Shown: piece after piece, positions 1-6,099 of the stretch
Layout of the letters: each line of letters begins with the position of its first letter
Numbering within the stretch: the first letter of the stretch is position 1
NCBI GenBank assembly: GCA_902795985.1
Contig: CADBNG010000076.1
Coordinates: 1-8,588, forward strand
Length of the DNA stretch: 8,588 nt
Direction: 5' to 3'
DNA from: an uncultured Lachnospiraceae bacterium
GTDB lineage: Bacteria > Bacillota_A > Clostridia > Lachnospirales > Lachnospiraceae
The notes under the pieces: generated by a model
The model's input: the letters and a program-made list of their open reading frames with translations, nothing else
What the model was told of the DNA's origin: nothing
The model's database searches: none
Translations under genes and position numbers: made by a program

Positions 1-1353
1 CTGAAGCCGGACCTGATCATTCCTTTCAAAAAGTCCAGGGAAGACTGCATCGCGTCATATAAGAAAATGCTTTCCCGGGCGATCTTTGCCCCTTCCGCCA
101 TGAAGAAGGAGAGCGAGATCGAAAAGTTCCGGAGCATTTACATGCCCTACTGGATTTATTCCTATGATTATGAAGGAAAACTCCGGGTCAAGGGCAGCAC
201 CTCGTCCCGGAAAGGGGACTATATCTATACGAAGCATTATGATCTGTCCTCCGATATCCGTCTGGATTATGAGGGAATATCATTTGATGCCTCCTCCTCT
301 TTCGCGGACAACCTGAGCAACGCGGTGGCGCCGTTTAATATTTCGGAAGCCGATACGTTCCGGGCGGCCTACATGACCGGGCATTATGCCGACACCAAAG
401 ACATCGATGCCGATATCTATGAACCGGATGCCGCGGAAATTGTCAGAAACCACGCGGCGGAAGAACTGGCCGATAAGGGCGATTACAGTTCCTATGACGC
501 CGGGGAAGAGGAAATAAAGAAAGGCTTTGAGCCTGCTGTCAAAAGCATTAAGCTGGGCTTTTTCCCGGTATGGTTCCTTTCGGGCCGCAATCCGAAGGGC
601 GACCGGGTCAGCTATGCGGTCATGAACGGCCAGACCGGGAAAATCGCGGCGGACCTTCCGGTATCGGTTATGAAATACCTGGTGGGGTCCCTGATCCTTG
701 CCGTTCCGATCTTTTTGCTCCTATCTTTTGTCATCAACCTGACCTTTACGCCCCGGGTTATGCTGGTCATTTCCATGATCCTCGGCATTACCGCCATGGT
801 GATTGCCAATTATCAGATGAACCGGGTCTATACCCGGGAGAACAATCTGGATGACAAAGGCTGGCAGGCCCTGCAGGGGAGGGCGTTTAATAAAACCCGG
901 GAAATCAAGACTCCTGTGGGCAAGGTCAAAGTTAAGGGAAAAGAGTCGCTTTCTTTTCTGGAATGGGCCGGAATCATTGTTTTCGCGTTTTTTGGCATTG
1001 CCAATGTGGGCGTGATCCTGGCAATGATTATTCCGCTGGCAGTTGCCGCGCTGGTGTTTTTTGCGGTCCGGGCAGTCGTTCGCTCCAACCGTAAGAATTC
1101 CGTAAAGGGGGAAGTATTTCCCGCACCCATGAAAGAGAAGATCGGAAGACTTATCAAACCGGTGCTCGGCGCGGTGGCTTCGCTCGTGGTCATTGTCTGG
1201 AATCCCTATCAGGATTACATTCATTATGCCGTAGCCATTGCTGCCCTGGCATTGACCGTCTGGACTTTCGTGGACATTATAAAAGATCATAACCGGCTGA
1301 CGCTTCGAAAGCTTCCTCAGCTGGGAAAGAGAGGCGGTGATGAAGATGCGTAA
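1..1353 (+). CDS. C-terminal part of a multi-pass membrane protein, probably zinc-ribbon (TFIIB-type) family; 5' end outside window
   Basis: The frame is open from base 1 (L-K-P-D-L-I-I-P-F-K) through the TAA at 1351-1353, giving 450 residues, so the first ATG at 67 is internal and the true start lies upstream. The segment PDLIIPF followed about 35 residues later by an IYMPYWIYSYD-type stretch resembles clostridial proteins that begin with a zinc ribbon, continue with a soluble beta-rich region and end in membrane helices. Any Cys pairs of the ribbon would lie upstream and cannot be seen. Hydrophobic segments lie at about residues 226-247, 252-270, 320-342, 343-360, 387-400 and 408-425 of the visible part. 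A charged, soluble stretch of about 220 residues precedes the first helix. The gene overlaps the following TPM-domain gene by 14 nt, implying co-transcription and translational coupling. Biochemical function is unknown; the family name is a recollection, while membrane location is well supported. Confidence 0.8.
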   Translation: MKPDLIIPFKKSREDCIASYKKMLSRAIFAPSAMKKESEIEKFRSIYMPYWIYSYDYEGKLRVKGSTSSRKGDYIYTKHYDLSSDIRLDYEGISFDASSSFADNLSNAVAPFNISEADTFRAAYMTGHYADTKDIDADIYEPDAAEIVRNHAAEELADKGDYSSYDAGEEEIKKGFEPAVKSIKLGFFPVWFLSGRNPKGDRVSYAVMNGQTGKIAADLPVSVMKYLVGSLILAVPIFLLLSFVINLTFTPRVMLVISMILGITAMVIANYQMNRVYTRENNLDDKGWQALQGRAFNKTREIKTPVGKVKVKGKESLSFLEWAGIIVFAFFGIANVGVILAMIIPLAVAALVFFAVRAVVRSNRKNSVKGEVFPAPMKEKIGRLIKPVLGAVASLVVIVWNPYQDYIHYAVAIAALALTVWTFVDIIKDHNRLTLRKLPQLGKRGGDEDA

Positions 1354-2137
1354 ATTGTTCCTTTCACGCCTTCTGGCCGTTATCCTTGCGTTTACTGTCC
1401 TGGCGATGATTCCGGCTGCGGAAGTGTCCGCGGCGCGATATACGAATGACGATACTTCTTACCTGATCATTCTGGAGGACGATGCCGATCTTCTGGACGA
1501 GGCGGAGGAAGAGAACCTGCTGGACCGGATGAAGTATATCTCGGCCTATGGAAATGTCGCGTTCAAAACGATCGCGTCCAATGACCGGTCCGGCTCCAAG
1601 AACTATTCTGAGAATTATTATTACGAGAACTTCGGCAACGCCAGCGGAATGGTCTTCCTGATCGACATGGATTACCGTCAGCTGATCATCTCCACAAACG
1701 GGGCGATCAACAAGGTCGTGACGGTAGCAAAGGCCAATACCATTACGGATAATGTGTACCGGATGGCGTCACGGGAGAAGTATTATGACTGCGCCTGCGC
1801 GGTATTCGACCAGGCCCTGACCCTTCTGCAGGGTAATACCATCGCCGAACCGATGAAGCATATCTGCAACGCGATTCTTGCCCTGATCGCCGCGATGATT
1901 ATCTTCTTTATCGTAATCCGTGCCGCTTCCGGAGCGAAACGGGCCGGTATGAAGGATATGATCGAAGGCGCAAAAAAAGCGGAAGTTACCGGAACCGTGC
2001 CTCAGGCGAAATTCATTAACCAGACCCGCCGTTATTCCCCCGTTTCCCGCTCCAGCGGCGGCGGTGGCGGCGGCGGCTTTTCCGGCGGCGGCGGGGGAGG
2101 CGGCTTCTCCGGCGGCAGCGGGGGGCATGGATTTTGA
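1340..2137 (+). CDS. TPM-domain protein, exported and membrane-anchored, Gly-rich C-terminus
   Basis: About 265 residues. A positively charged N-terminus (KMRKLFLSR) and hydrophobic core end in an AEVSA-A site near residue 32, a typical signal peptide. A TPM-like domain follows (about residues 45-168), with the family-style GMVFLIDMDYRQLIIST stretch. Next comes one transmembrane helix (about 173-196), a short basic region, and a tail of two Gly7-Phe-Ser blocks ending GGHGF. TPM proteins of this layout are common in Firmicutes; some TPM domains have phosphatase activity or act in photosystem repair, but no activity can be assigned here. The topology predicts the TPM domain outside the membrane and the Gly-rich tail inside. 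Start choice: GAGG at 1331-1334 sits 5 nt before the ATG at 1340. GTG 1337 and ATG 1346 are in-frame alternatives that change only one to two residues. It overlaps the upstream membrane-protein gene, a frequent pairing in Clostridia, so the two may work together. Confidence 0.9.
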   Translation: MKMRKLFLSRLLAVILAFTVLAMIPAAEVSAARYTNDDTSYLIILEDDADLLDEAEEENLLDRMKYISAYGNVAFKTIASNDRSGSKNYSENYYYENFGNASGMVFLIDMDYRQLIISTNGAINKVVTVAKANTITDNVYRMASREKYYDCACAVFDQALTLLQGNTIAEPMKHICNAILALIAAMIIFFIVIRAASGAKRAGMKDMIEGAKKAEVTGTVPQAKFINQTRRYSPVSRSSGGGGGGGFSGGGGGGGFSGGSGGHGF

Positions 2138-2144
2138 ATCCGAG

Positions 2145-2276
2145 AATGCAGGTGCAAATCCGGAACAGCAATACGAAGAGAATACTGGTATTCTCTTCGT
2201 ATTGCTGGGACGGATTTATAGGGCGGACGCCCTCAAACGAGGAAAGCGGAGCTTTCCGAGTTTGTGCACCTGCATT
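2145..2276. repeat. MITE-like palindromic element with 12-bp terminal inverted repeats
   Basis: The left arm AATGCAGGTGCA (2145-2156) is matched perfectly by the inverted right arm TGCACCTGCATT (2265-2276). The 132-bp unit is flanked on both sides by CGAG (2141-2144 and 2277-2280), which looks like a 4-bp target duplication. The left arm begins only 7 nt after the TPM gene's stop codon. Inside are a long hairpin (2156-2217) and the first of two 56-bp direct repeats. No transposase or meaningful ORF is present, so if mobile it would be non-autonomous. A transcribed structured RNA or mRNA-stabilising or attenuating 3' element is an equal possibility. The geometry is seen directly; the MITE label is inference. 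Confidence 0.55.
2156..2217. repeat. Long near-perfect hairpin between the TPM and lipid-kinase genes
   Basis: The inner arms at 2166-2185 and 2188-2207 are perfect 20-bp reverse complements separated only by TG, so in practice a 19-bp stem with a CTGG loop. Beyond a symmetric 3x3 internal loop (GAA 2163-2165 opposite GGA 2208-2210), pairing resumes for 7 bp (AAATCCG 2156-2162 with CGGATTT 2211-2217). In RNA the internal loop could form consecutive G-A pairs. No run of T follows the stem, so it is not a standard intrinsic terminator, although it could slow polymerase or protect the upstream mRNA from 3' exonucleases. Confidence 0.85.
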
Positions 2277-2278
2277 CG
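2223..2278. repeat. 56-bp direct repeat, copy 1, with internal hairpin
   Basis: Identical over 56 bp to 2291-2346. Each copy contains a stem with a GGA triloop: CAAAC (2234-2238), GA, GGAAAGC (2241-2247), GGA, GCTTTCC (2251-2257), GA, GTTTG (2260-2264). The GA opposite GA forms a symmetric internal loop suited to tandem G-A pairing in + strand RNA. Its 3' end supplies the right inverted repeat of the 132-bp element. The GGGCG...CGCCC at 2221-2232 adds a small palindrome at the left edge of this copy. Confidence 0.9.
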
Positions 2279-2290
2279 AGAGTATTAAAA

Positions 2291-2346
2291 GCGGACGCCC
2301 TCAAACGAGGAAAGCGGAGCTTTCCGAGTTTGTGCACCTGCATTCG
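2291..2346. repeat. 56-bp direct repeat, copy 2
   Basis: A perfect second copy of 2223-2278, offset by 68 bp with a 12-nt AT-rich spacer (2279-2290). It keeps the internal GGA-loop hairpin and ends in the same TGCACCTGCATTCG, so the left arm at 2144-2156 could pair with either copy. It lies 38 nt upstream of the lipid-kinase start codon. Perfect identity points to a recent tandem duplication or active homogenisation. Confidence 0.9.
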
Positions 2347-2384
2347 GCAGTTCATATTTACCATTTTCATTAAAAGGTATTTCT

Positions 2385-3284
2385 ATGAAAACAAACAAAA
2401 AACTTCTTTTCATCTACAACCAGAAAGCCGGGAAGAGCTCCATCGGCTCCAGCCTCGCCGAAGTCCTTGATGTTTTTACGAAGTCCGGTTATGAAGTGAC
2501 CGTTCATCCGACCCAGGCTGTTCTTGACGCGGAAAATGTCGCAAGAGAGCGCTCGGGAGATTATGATATGGTGGTCTGTGCCGGCGGCGACGGCACGCTG
2601 GGGGAAACGGCGACCGGAGTCTATCTTTCCGGTTCGGAAGTGCCGATCGGATATATCCCCTGCGGAAGCACGAATGATTATGCGGCCAGTATTTCCCTGC
2701 CGAAGCCTCCGGTGGAAGCGGCGGAAACCATCATGAACGGAATAGAGCACAGCTTTGACCTGGGACAGTTTAATGACCGCTATTTTATTTATGTAGCTGC
2801 TTTCGGATGGTTTACGGACGTATCCTATGCGACGGATCAGAACCTGAAAAACATGTTCGGGCATGCGGCCTATCTTCTGGAGGCCGGAAAGCGGCTGTTC
2901 AAAATGCCGGAATATGAACTGACGATCCGGGCGAACGGGAAAGAATTTACGGAGAAAATTGTGTACGGCATGATCTCCAATTCCCGTTCCATCGGCGGAA
3001 TGAAGGATTTCGCGTGGAAGGAAGTGGATATGGATGACGGGCTTTTCGAAGTGACCCTGGCCAAAAAGCCCAGAACCATGATCGAACTGGGCGAAACATT
3101 CACCAGTCTGGTGAGTACCGAGCCTTCTGAGCGGGTTATTCGTCTGAAGTGTTCGGAAATCGAAGTGGTTTCCACAGAGCCGTTTAAATGGTCCATTGAC
3201 GGCGAGGAAGCAGAGGCCTGTTCCCATGTTGTCGCGAAAAACCTGCATCAGGCACTGCGGCTCATGGTGAATGATAACAAGTAA
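2385..3284 (+). CDS. Diacylglycerol kinase family lipid kinase (YegS/DgkB-like)
   Basis: 299 residues, the usual size for soluble bacterial DAGK-catalytic-domain lipid kinases (DgkB, YegS, BmrU types). These transfer phosphate from ATP to diacylglycerol or a related lipid at the inner face of the membrane. Visible family marks are the N-terminal LLFIYNQKAGK strand-loop (about 7-17), the nucleotide-binding GGDGT (67-71), GSTNDYA (94-100), a DDG motif (217-219) in the second domain, and WSIDGEE with the DGE catalytic-base region (272-274). The position after GGDGTL is Gly where many relatives have Asn. There is no transmembrane helix or signal peptide. AAAAGG at 2372-2377 lies 7 nt before the ATG and fixes the start. 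No strong promoter is evident: a weak TTGTGC-17-CATATT pair at 2330-2358 would take its -35 from the second 56-bp repeat. Recycling of diacylglycerol to phosphatidic acid is the likeliest role, but sphingosine- or undecaprenol-type substrates cannot be excluded. Confidence 0.9.
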   Translation: MKTNKKLLFIYNQKAGKSSIGSSLAEVLDVFTKSGYEVTVHPTQAVLDAENVARERSGDYDMVVCAGGDGTLGETATGVYLSGSEVPIGYIPCGSTNDYAASISLPKPPVEAAETIMNGIEHSFDLGQFNDRYFIYVAAFGWFTDVSYATDQNLKNMFGHAAYLLEAGKRLFKMPEYELTIRANGKEFTEKIVYGMISNSRSIGGMKDFAWKEVDMDDGLFEVTLAKKPRTMIELGETFTSLVSTEPSERVIRLKCSEIEVVSTEPFKWSIDGEEAEACSHVVAKNLHQALRLMVNDNK

Positions 3285-3318
3285 TACGGAATCAATTTGT
3301 CTAATTTGTATAAATCTA

Positions 3319-3347
3319 TTGCACATCCTTTAACGATATGTTAAAAT
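3319..3347 (+). promoter_or_regulatory. Sigma-A-type promoter with extended -10 for the regulator-ftsEX-protease operon
   Basis: TTGCAC (3319-3324), a 17-nt spacer, then TAAAAT (3342-3347) preceded by TG one base upstream (3339-3340), an extended -10. Transcription should begin near 3354, about 34 nt before the regulator's ATG. The spacer and -10 also contain the perfect inverted repeat TTTAAC-N5-GTTAAA (3329-3345), a possible operator. The interval 3285-3318 shows no terminator, so read-through from the lipid kinase is also possible. Confidence 0.7.
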
Positions 3348-3350
3348 TCT

Positions 3351-3377
3351 ATTTCGAAACAGGTCGAAATATTTCGG
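3351..3377. promoter_or_regulatory. Operator-like triple half-site at the predicted transcription start
   Basis: Three related 7-mers lie in alternating orientation: ATTTCGA (3351-3357), TCGAAAT (3364-3370) and ATTTCGG (3371-3377). The first two form a perfect inverted repeat around AACAGG. The last two abut to make the 12-bp palindrome CGAAATATTTCG (3365-3376). The array covers the expected start of transcription and runs into the ribosome binding site GGAG (3376-3379). That placement suits repression, most simply by the adjacent regulator acting on its own operon. A purely RNA-level switch is less likely because the first arm is mostly upstream of or at the predicted transcript start. Confidence 0.5.
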
Positions 3378-3387
3378 AGTGCAAAAA

Positions 3388-4467
3388 ATGATTCCCGGCA
3401 AAATCCTTCAGGACACGCTGGAAGGTGCTTCCCGCATCACCGGCGCAAGTCTGGCATTATATGATAAAGAAGGAGAACTTCTTGCTTCTTCCGGCGGAAC
3501 GTCGGATTTTCCCGAACGTCTGCGCATCGTGGTCGCGAACGGGGATTTCCGGTGTCTGGATCCGTCGGACCATTTTTGCGTCACTCCTGTTGAGTCGGAA
3601 GGAGAGACGGAATACGCGGTAGCGGCAGCCGGATCCTGTGACTGGAAGATGATCGCGGAGCTTACGGCACTGCAGATTTCCTGCCTTCAGGAAGCGGTAA
3701 CGGATACGGCGGATCGGGAAGAATTCTTCAAGGATCTCCTGCTGAACCGTGCTTTACCGTCCGTTATTTACAGCAAGGCAGCAAAGCTCCATATAGCGGA
3801 AAATGCTCCCCGTGCTGTTATCCTGCTGGAATGCGGCCTGGAGAAGGTCCCGGGCGTTCTTGCCCGAATCGACAATTCCTTTGCGGAAAGCGGGATATCA
3901 TGTCATGTCGGAACAGCGGAAGTAGGACAAATCGTTCTTATTCCGGAACTGATTTCAGCAGAGGAGAACCGGGAGGTGCTTCGTATTGCGGAGAAAGCGG
4001 CGGAGACAGCCGGCAGCGGAACGCGTTCGGCATGCGGTCCCCTCGTAACGGATCTGAAGGATCTTGCCCGTTCCTATCAGGAGGCGAAAACGGCGCTCGA
4101 GATCGGGAACATTTTCATGCCGGATACAAAAGTGGTGTCCTGCGAAAGCCTTGGAATCGCCCGGCTGATTTATCAGCTCCCGCTGCCTCTTTGCCGGACG
4201 TTTATCCGGGAAGTCTTCGGAGATCATTCTTCGGAATGCCTGGAACCGGAGACCATAACGACCATCGAACGCTTTTTTGAGAACGACCTGAACGTCTCGG
4301 AAACGGCGCGCCGGCTCTACATTCATCGAAACACTCTGGTGTACCGTCTGGATAAAATCCAGAAAATAACGGGACTGGACCTGCGGAAACTGGAAGACGC
4401 GGTTACCTTCCGTATCGCGCTGATGGTGGTCCGCTATACAAAATATTTGGAATCCGTAAAATATTAA
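3388..4467 (+). CDS. PucR/CdaR-family transcriptional regulator with C-terminal HTH
   Basis: 359 residues from the ATG at 3388, chosen because GGAG at 3376-3379 is 8 nt upstream; the GTG at 3379 overlaps that site and would add only three residues. The C-terminus is a clear PucR-type helix-turn-helix: LNVSETARRLYIHRNTLVYRL (about 301-321), followed by KITGLDLRKLEDAVTFRIAL, the family's usual ending. The middle region (about 115-250) fits the degenerate GGDEF-like domain of CdaR relatives, including the SYQEAKTALEIG stretch. The N-terminal ~105 residues resemble a small sensor domain (SLALYDKEGELLASSGG) and contain Cys 56, 64, 84 and 99. Characterised relatives control sugar-diacid, purine or amino-acid genes, but here the regulator sits 17 nt upstream of ftsE in one operon. 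A role in division or cell-wall control is therefore plausible but unproven. The ligand is unknown. No signal peptide or membrane segment is seen. Confidence 0.88.
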   Translation: MIPGKILQDTLEGASRITGASLALYDKEGELLASSGGTSDFPERLRIVVANGDFRCLDPSDHFCVTPVESEGETEYAVAAAGSCDWKMIAELTALQISCLQEAVTDTADREEFFKDLLLNRALPSVIYSKAAKLHIAENAPRAVILLECGLEKVPGVLARIDNSFAESGISCHVGTAEVGQIVLIPELISAEENREVLRIAEKAAETAGSGTRSACGPLVTDLKDLARSYQEAKTALEIGNIFMPDTKVVSCESLGIARLIYQLPLPLCRTFIREVFGDHSSECLEPETITTIERFFENDLNVSETARRLYIHRNTLVYRLDKIQKITGLDLRKLEDAVTFRIALMVVRYTKYLESVKY

Positions 4468-4484
4468 AGAATTCGGAGGCAATC

Positions 4485-5168
4485 ATGATAACCTTAAAAG
4501 GCGTAACGAAAAGCTACGACAAGGGACAGCCGGCTCTGAGCAACATCGATCTCCATATTGACGAGGGAGAATTCGTTTTTGTCGTCGGAGAGAGCGGTTC
4601 CGGAAAATCCACGTTCATCAAGCTTCTGCTCAAGGAGCTGGACGCAACAAGCGGAGAGATTATTGTAGCAAATCAGAATCTGTCAAAAATCAGCCGCAGG
4701 GCCATCCCGAAATTCCGGCGCAACCTCGGCGTCGTGTTCCAGGATTTCCGTCTTTTAAAGGACCGGAACGTGTATGAGAATGTGGCTTTTGCGCAGCGTG
4801 TGATCGAACGGCCGACCCGTATGATCAAGAAGCATGTTCCCGAAGTACTCACGCTGGTGGGTCTGGCGGATAAATACAAATCCCTTCCGAGGGAGCTTTC
4901 CGGAGGCGAGCAGCAGCGTGTCGCGCTGGCCCGCGCGCTGGTCAACCGTCCGCAGATCCTGCTGGCCGATGAGCCCACCGGAAATCTGGATCCGAAGAAC
5001 TCCCTTGAGATCATGAAGCTTCTCGGCGAGATCAATGCCCGCGGGACGACCGTCGTTGTCGTTACCCACAACAGAGATATCGTCAACGCAATGCAGCAGC
5101 GCGTTGTCCGGCTTCGGAAAGGCGTCATCATCAGCGACGAAAAAGAAGGTGCTTACATTGAGGATTAG
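4485..5168 (+). CDS. ftsE: Cell division ATP-binding protein FtsE
   Basis: 227 residues, normal for FtsE. All ABC ATPase elements are present: Walker A GESGSGKST (35-43), Q-loop Gln86 in VVFQDFRLL, signature LSGGEQQR (138-145), Walker B ILLADEP with D162 and E163, D-loop GNLD, and switch His195 in VVTH. The VFQDFRLL stretch and the opening ITLKGVTKSYDKG are typical of FtsE. With FtsX it forms a membrane complex that uses ATP hydrolysis to switch on peptidoglycan hydrolysis at the septum or sidewall. The ribosome binding site GGAGG (4475-4479) is 5 nt before the ATG. It follows the regulator gene after 17 nt and overlaps the ftsX start by 11 nt, so FtsE and FtsX synthesis is probably coupled translationally. 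Confidence 0.97.
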   Translation: MITLKGVTKSYDKGQPALSNIDLHIDEGEFVFVVGESGSGKSTFIKLLLKELDATSGEIIVANQNLSKISRRAIPKFRRNLGVVFQDFRLLKDRNVYENVAFAQRVIERPTRMIKKHVPEVLTLVGLADKYKSLPRELSGGEQQRVALARALVNRPQILLADEPTGNLDPKNSLEIMKLLGEINARGTTVVVVTHNRDIVNAMQQRVVRLRKGVIISDEKEGAYIED

Positions 5169-6078
5169 TACGATCGGCTACAGCATCCGTCAGGGTGTGA
5201 AAAATATCGGCAGAAACAAGATGTTCTCCATCGCTTCCATCGCGACGATGGCGGCCTGCATCTTCCTGTTCGGCCTGTTCTTTTCCATCGTTATGAACTT
5301 CAGCTATATGCTTAAGAGCATTGAAACCAACGTGGGAATCACTGTCTTCTTTGAGGAAGGCCTGGATCAGGCGTCCATCGACATGATCGGACAGCAGATC
5401 GCCGGACGGACGGATATGGTAAAATCCTGTAATTATGTGTCCGCAGACCAGGCCTGGGCTGATTTTTCGGAAAAGTACTTTGAAGGCAATGAAGCGGCCG
5501 CGGAAGGATTCCGGAACAATAAGGACAACCCTCTGGCCAATTCCTCTCATTATGAAGTCTTTGTCAACCGGATTGAGGATCAGAATTCACTGGTCGAATA
5601 CATCCGCGGACTGGACGGCGTTCGGAGAGTGGAGCAGTCCCAGCAGGCAACATCCACGCTCTCAACGATGAACAAGCTGATTGCCATTGTTTCCATTGTC
5701 ATCATATTGATTTTGCTGGCCGTTTCCATCTTCCTGATTTCCAATACGGTTGCCACCGGTATTGCCGTAAGACGGGAAGAGATCGCCATCATGAAATACA
5801 TCGGCGCCACGAACCTGTTCGTCCGCCTGCCCTTCGTTCTGGAAGGTATTATTATCGGTTTCATCGGAGCGGCAATCCCGCTGATCGCCCTGTATTTCCT
5901 GTATCAGAAAGCGGTGGAATACATCATGACCCGTTTTACCTTCGTGCAGGAATTCGTTACGGGCCTTCTTCCGGTGAACAGCGTGTTCTCGATCCTCATT
6001 CCGGTGGGCATCATCCTGGGCATGGGCATCGGCTTTATCGGAAGTATGTTTACCATCCGAAAACATCTTCAGGTCTGA
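5158..6078 (+). CDS. ftsX: Cell division membrane protein FtsX, TTG start
   Basis: 306 residues. The arrangement is a short cytoplasmic N-terminus (ISTIGYSIRQGVKNIGRNK), helix 1 (about 24-48), an extracellular loop (about 49-172), then helices 2 (173-197), 3 (226-249) and 4 (277-300). This is the FtsX topology; the conserved cytoplasmic REEIAIMKYIGAT segment (206-218) that contacts FtsE is present. The start is TTG at 5158: AGAAGG (5144-5149) lies 8 nt upstream and the resulting M-R-I-S-T N-terminus fits the family. GTG 5149 is in frame but lacks its own spaced ribosome site. The open frame extends further upstream inside ftsE but is not family-like there. The large loop normally recruits a hydrolase or activator (EnvC, PcsB, CwlO-type). 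No such gene follows; the next gene is an S41 protease 21 nt downstream. Confidence 0.95.
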   Translation: MRISTIGYSIRQGVKNIGRNKMFSIASIATMAACIFLFGLFFSIVMNFSYMLKSIETNVGITVFFEEGLDQASIDMIGQQIAGRTDMVKSCNYVSADQAWADFSEKYFEGNEAAAEGFRNNKDNPLANSSHYEVFVNRIEDQNSLVEYIRGLDGVRRVEQSQQATSTLSTMNKLIAIVSIVIILILLAVSIFLISNTVATGIAVRREEIAIMKYIGATNLFVRLPFVLEGIIIGFIGAAIPLIALYFLYQKAVEYIMTRFTFVQEFVTGLLPVNSVFSILIPVGIILGMGIGFIGSMFTIRKHLQV

Positions 6079-6099
6079 TACCGGACGAGACAGTAGAAA

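Noticed and set aside
2055..2134. Gly-rich coding tail as an unusual repeat or frameshift
   Set aside because: Gly/Ser-rich tails with Phe are usual for TPM-domain proteins, and the frame closes cleanly with GGHGF and a stop.
2223..2346. Direct repeats with a spacer, possibly a CRISPR array
   Set aside because: There are only two copies, the repeat is too long (56 bp), the spacer is only 12 nt, and there are no cas genes. The repeats belong to a palindromic element.
2064..2470. Short + strand open frames running through the repeat region
   Set aside because: They translate repeats in several frames, overlap the TPM and kinase genes, and lack ribosome sites or domain-like sequence.
2370..3326. 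318-codon open frame on the - strand opposite the lipid kinase
   Set aside because: The + strand has the GGDGT, GSTNDYA and DGE motifs and a good ribosome site; the - strand product has no family features.
5035..5157. Upstream extension of ftsX to an ATG at 5035
   Set aside because: It would overlap ftsE by about 130 nt, and the extra residues are low-quality Ser/Thr-rich sequence unlike any FtsX N-terminus.
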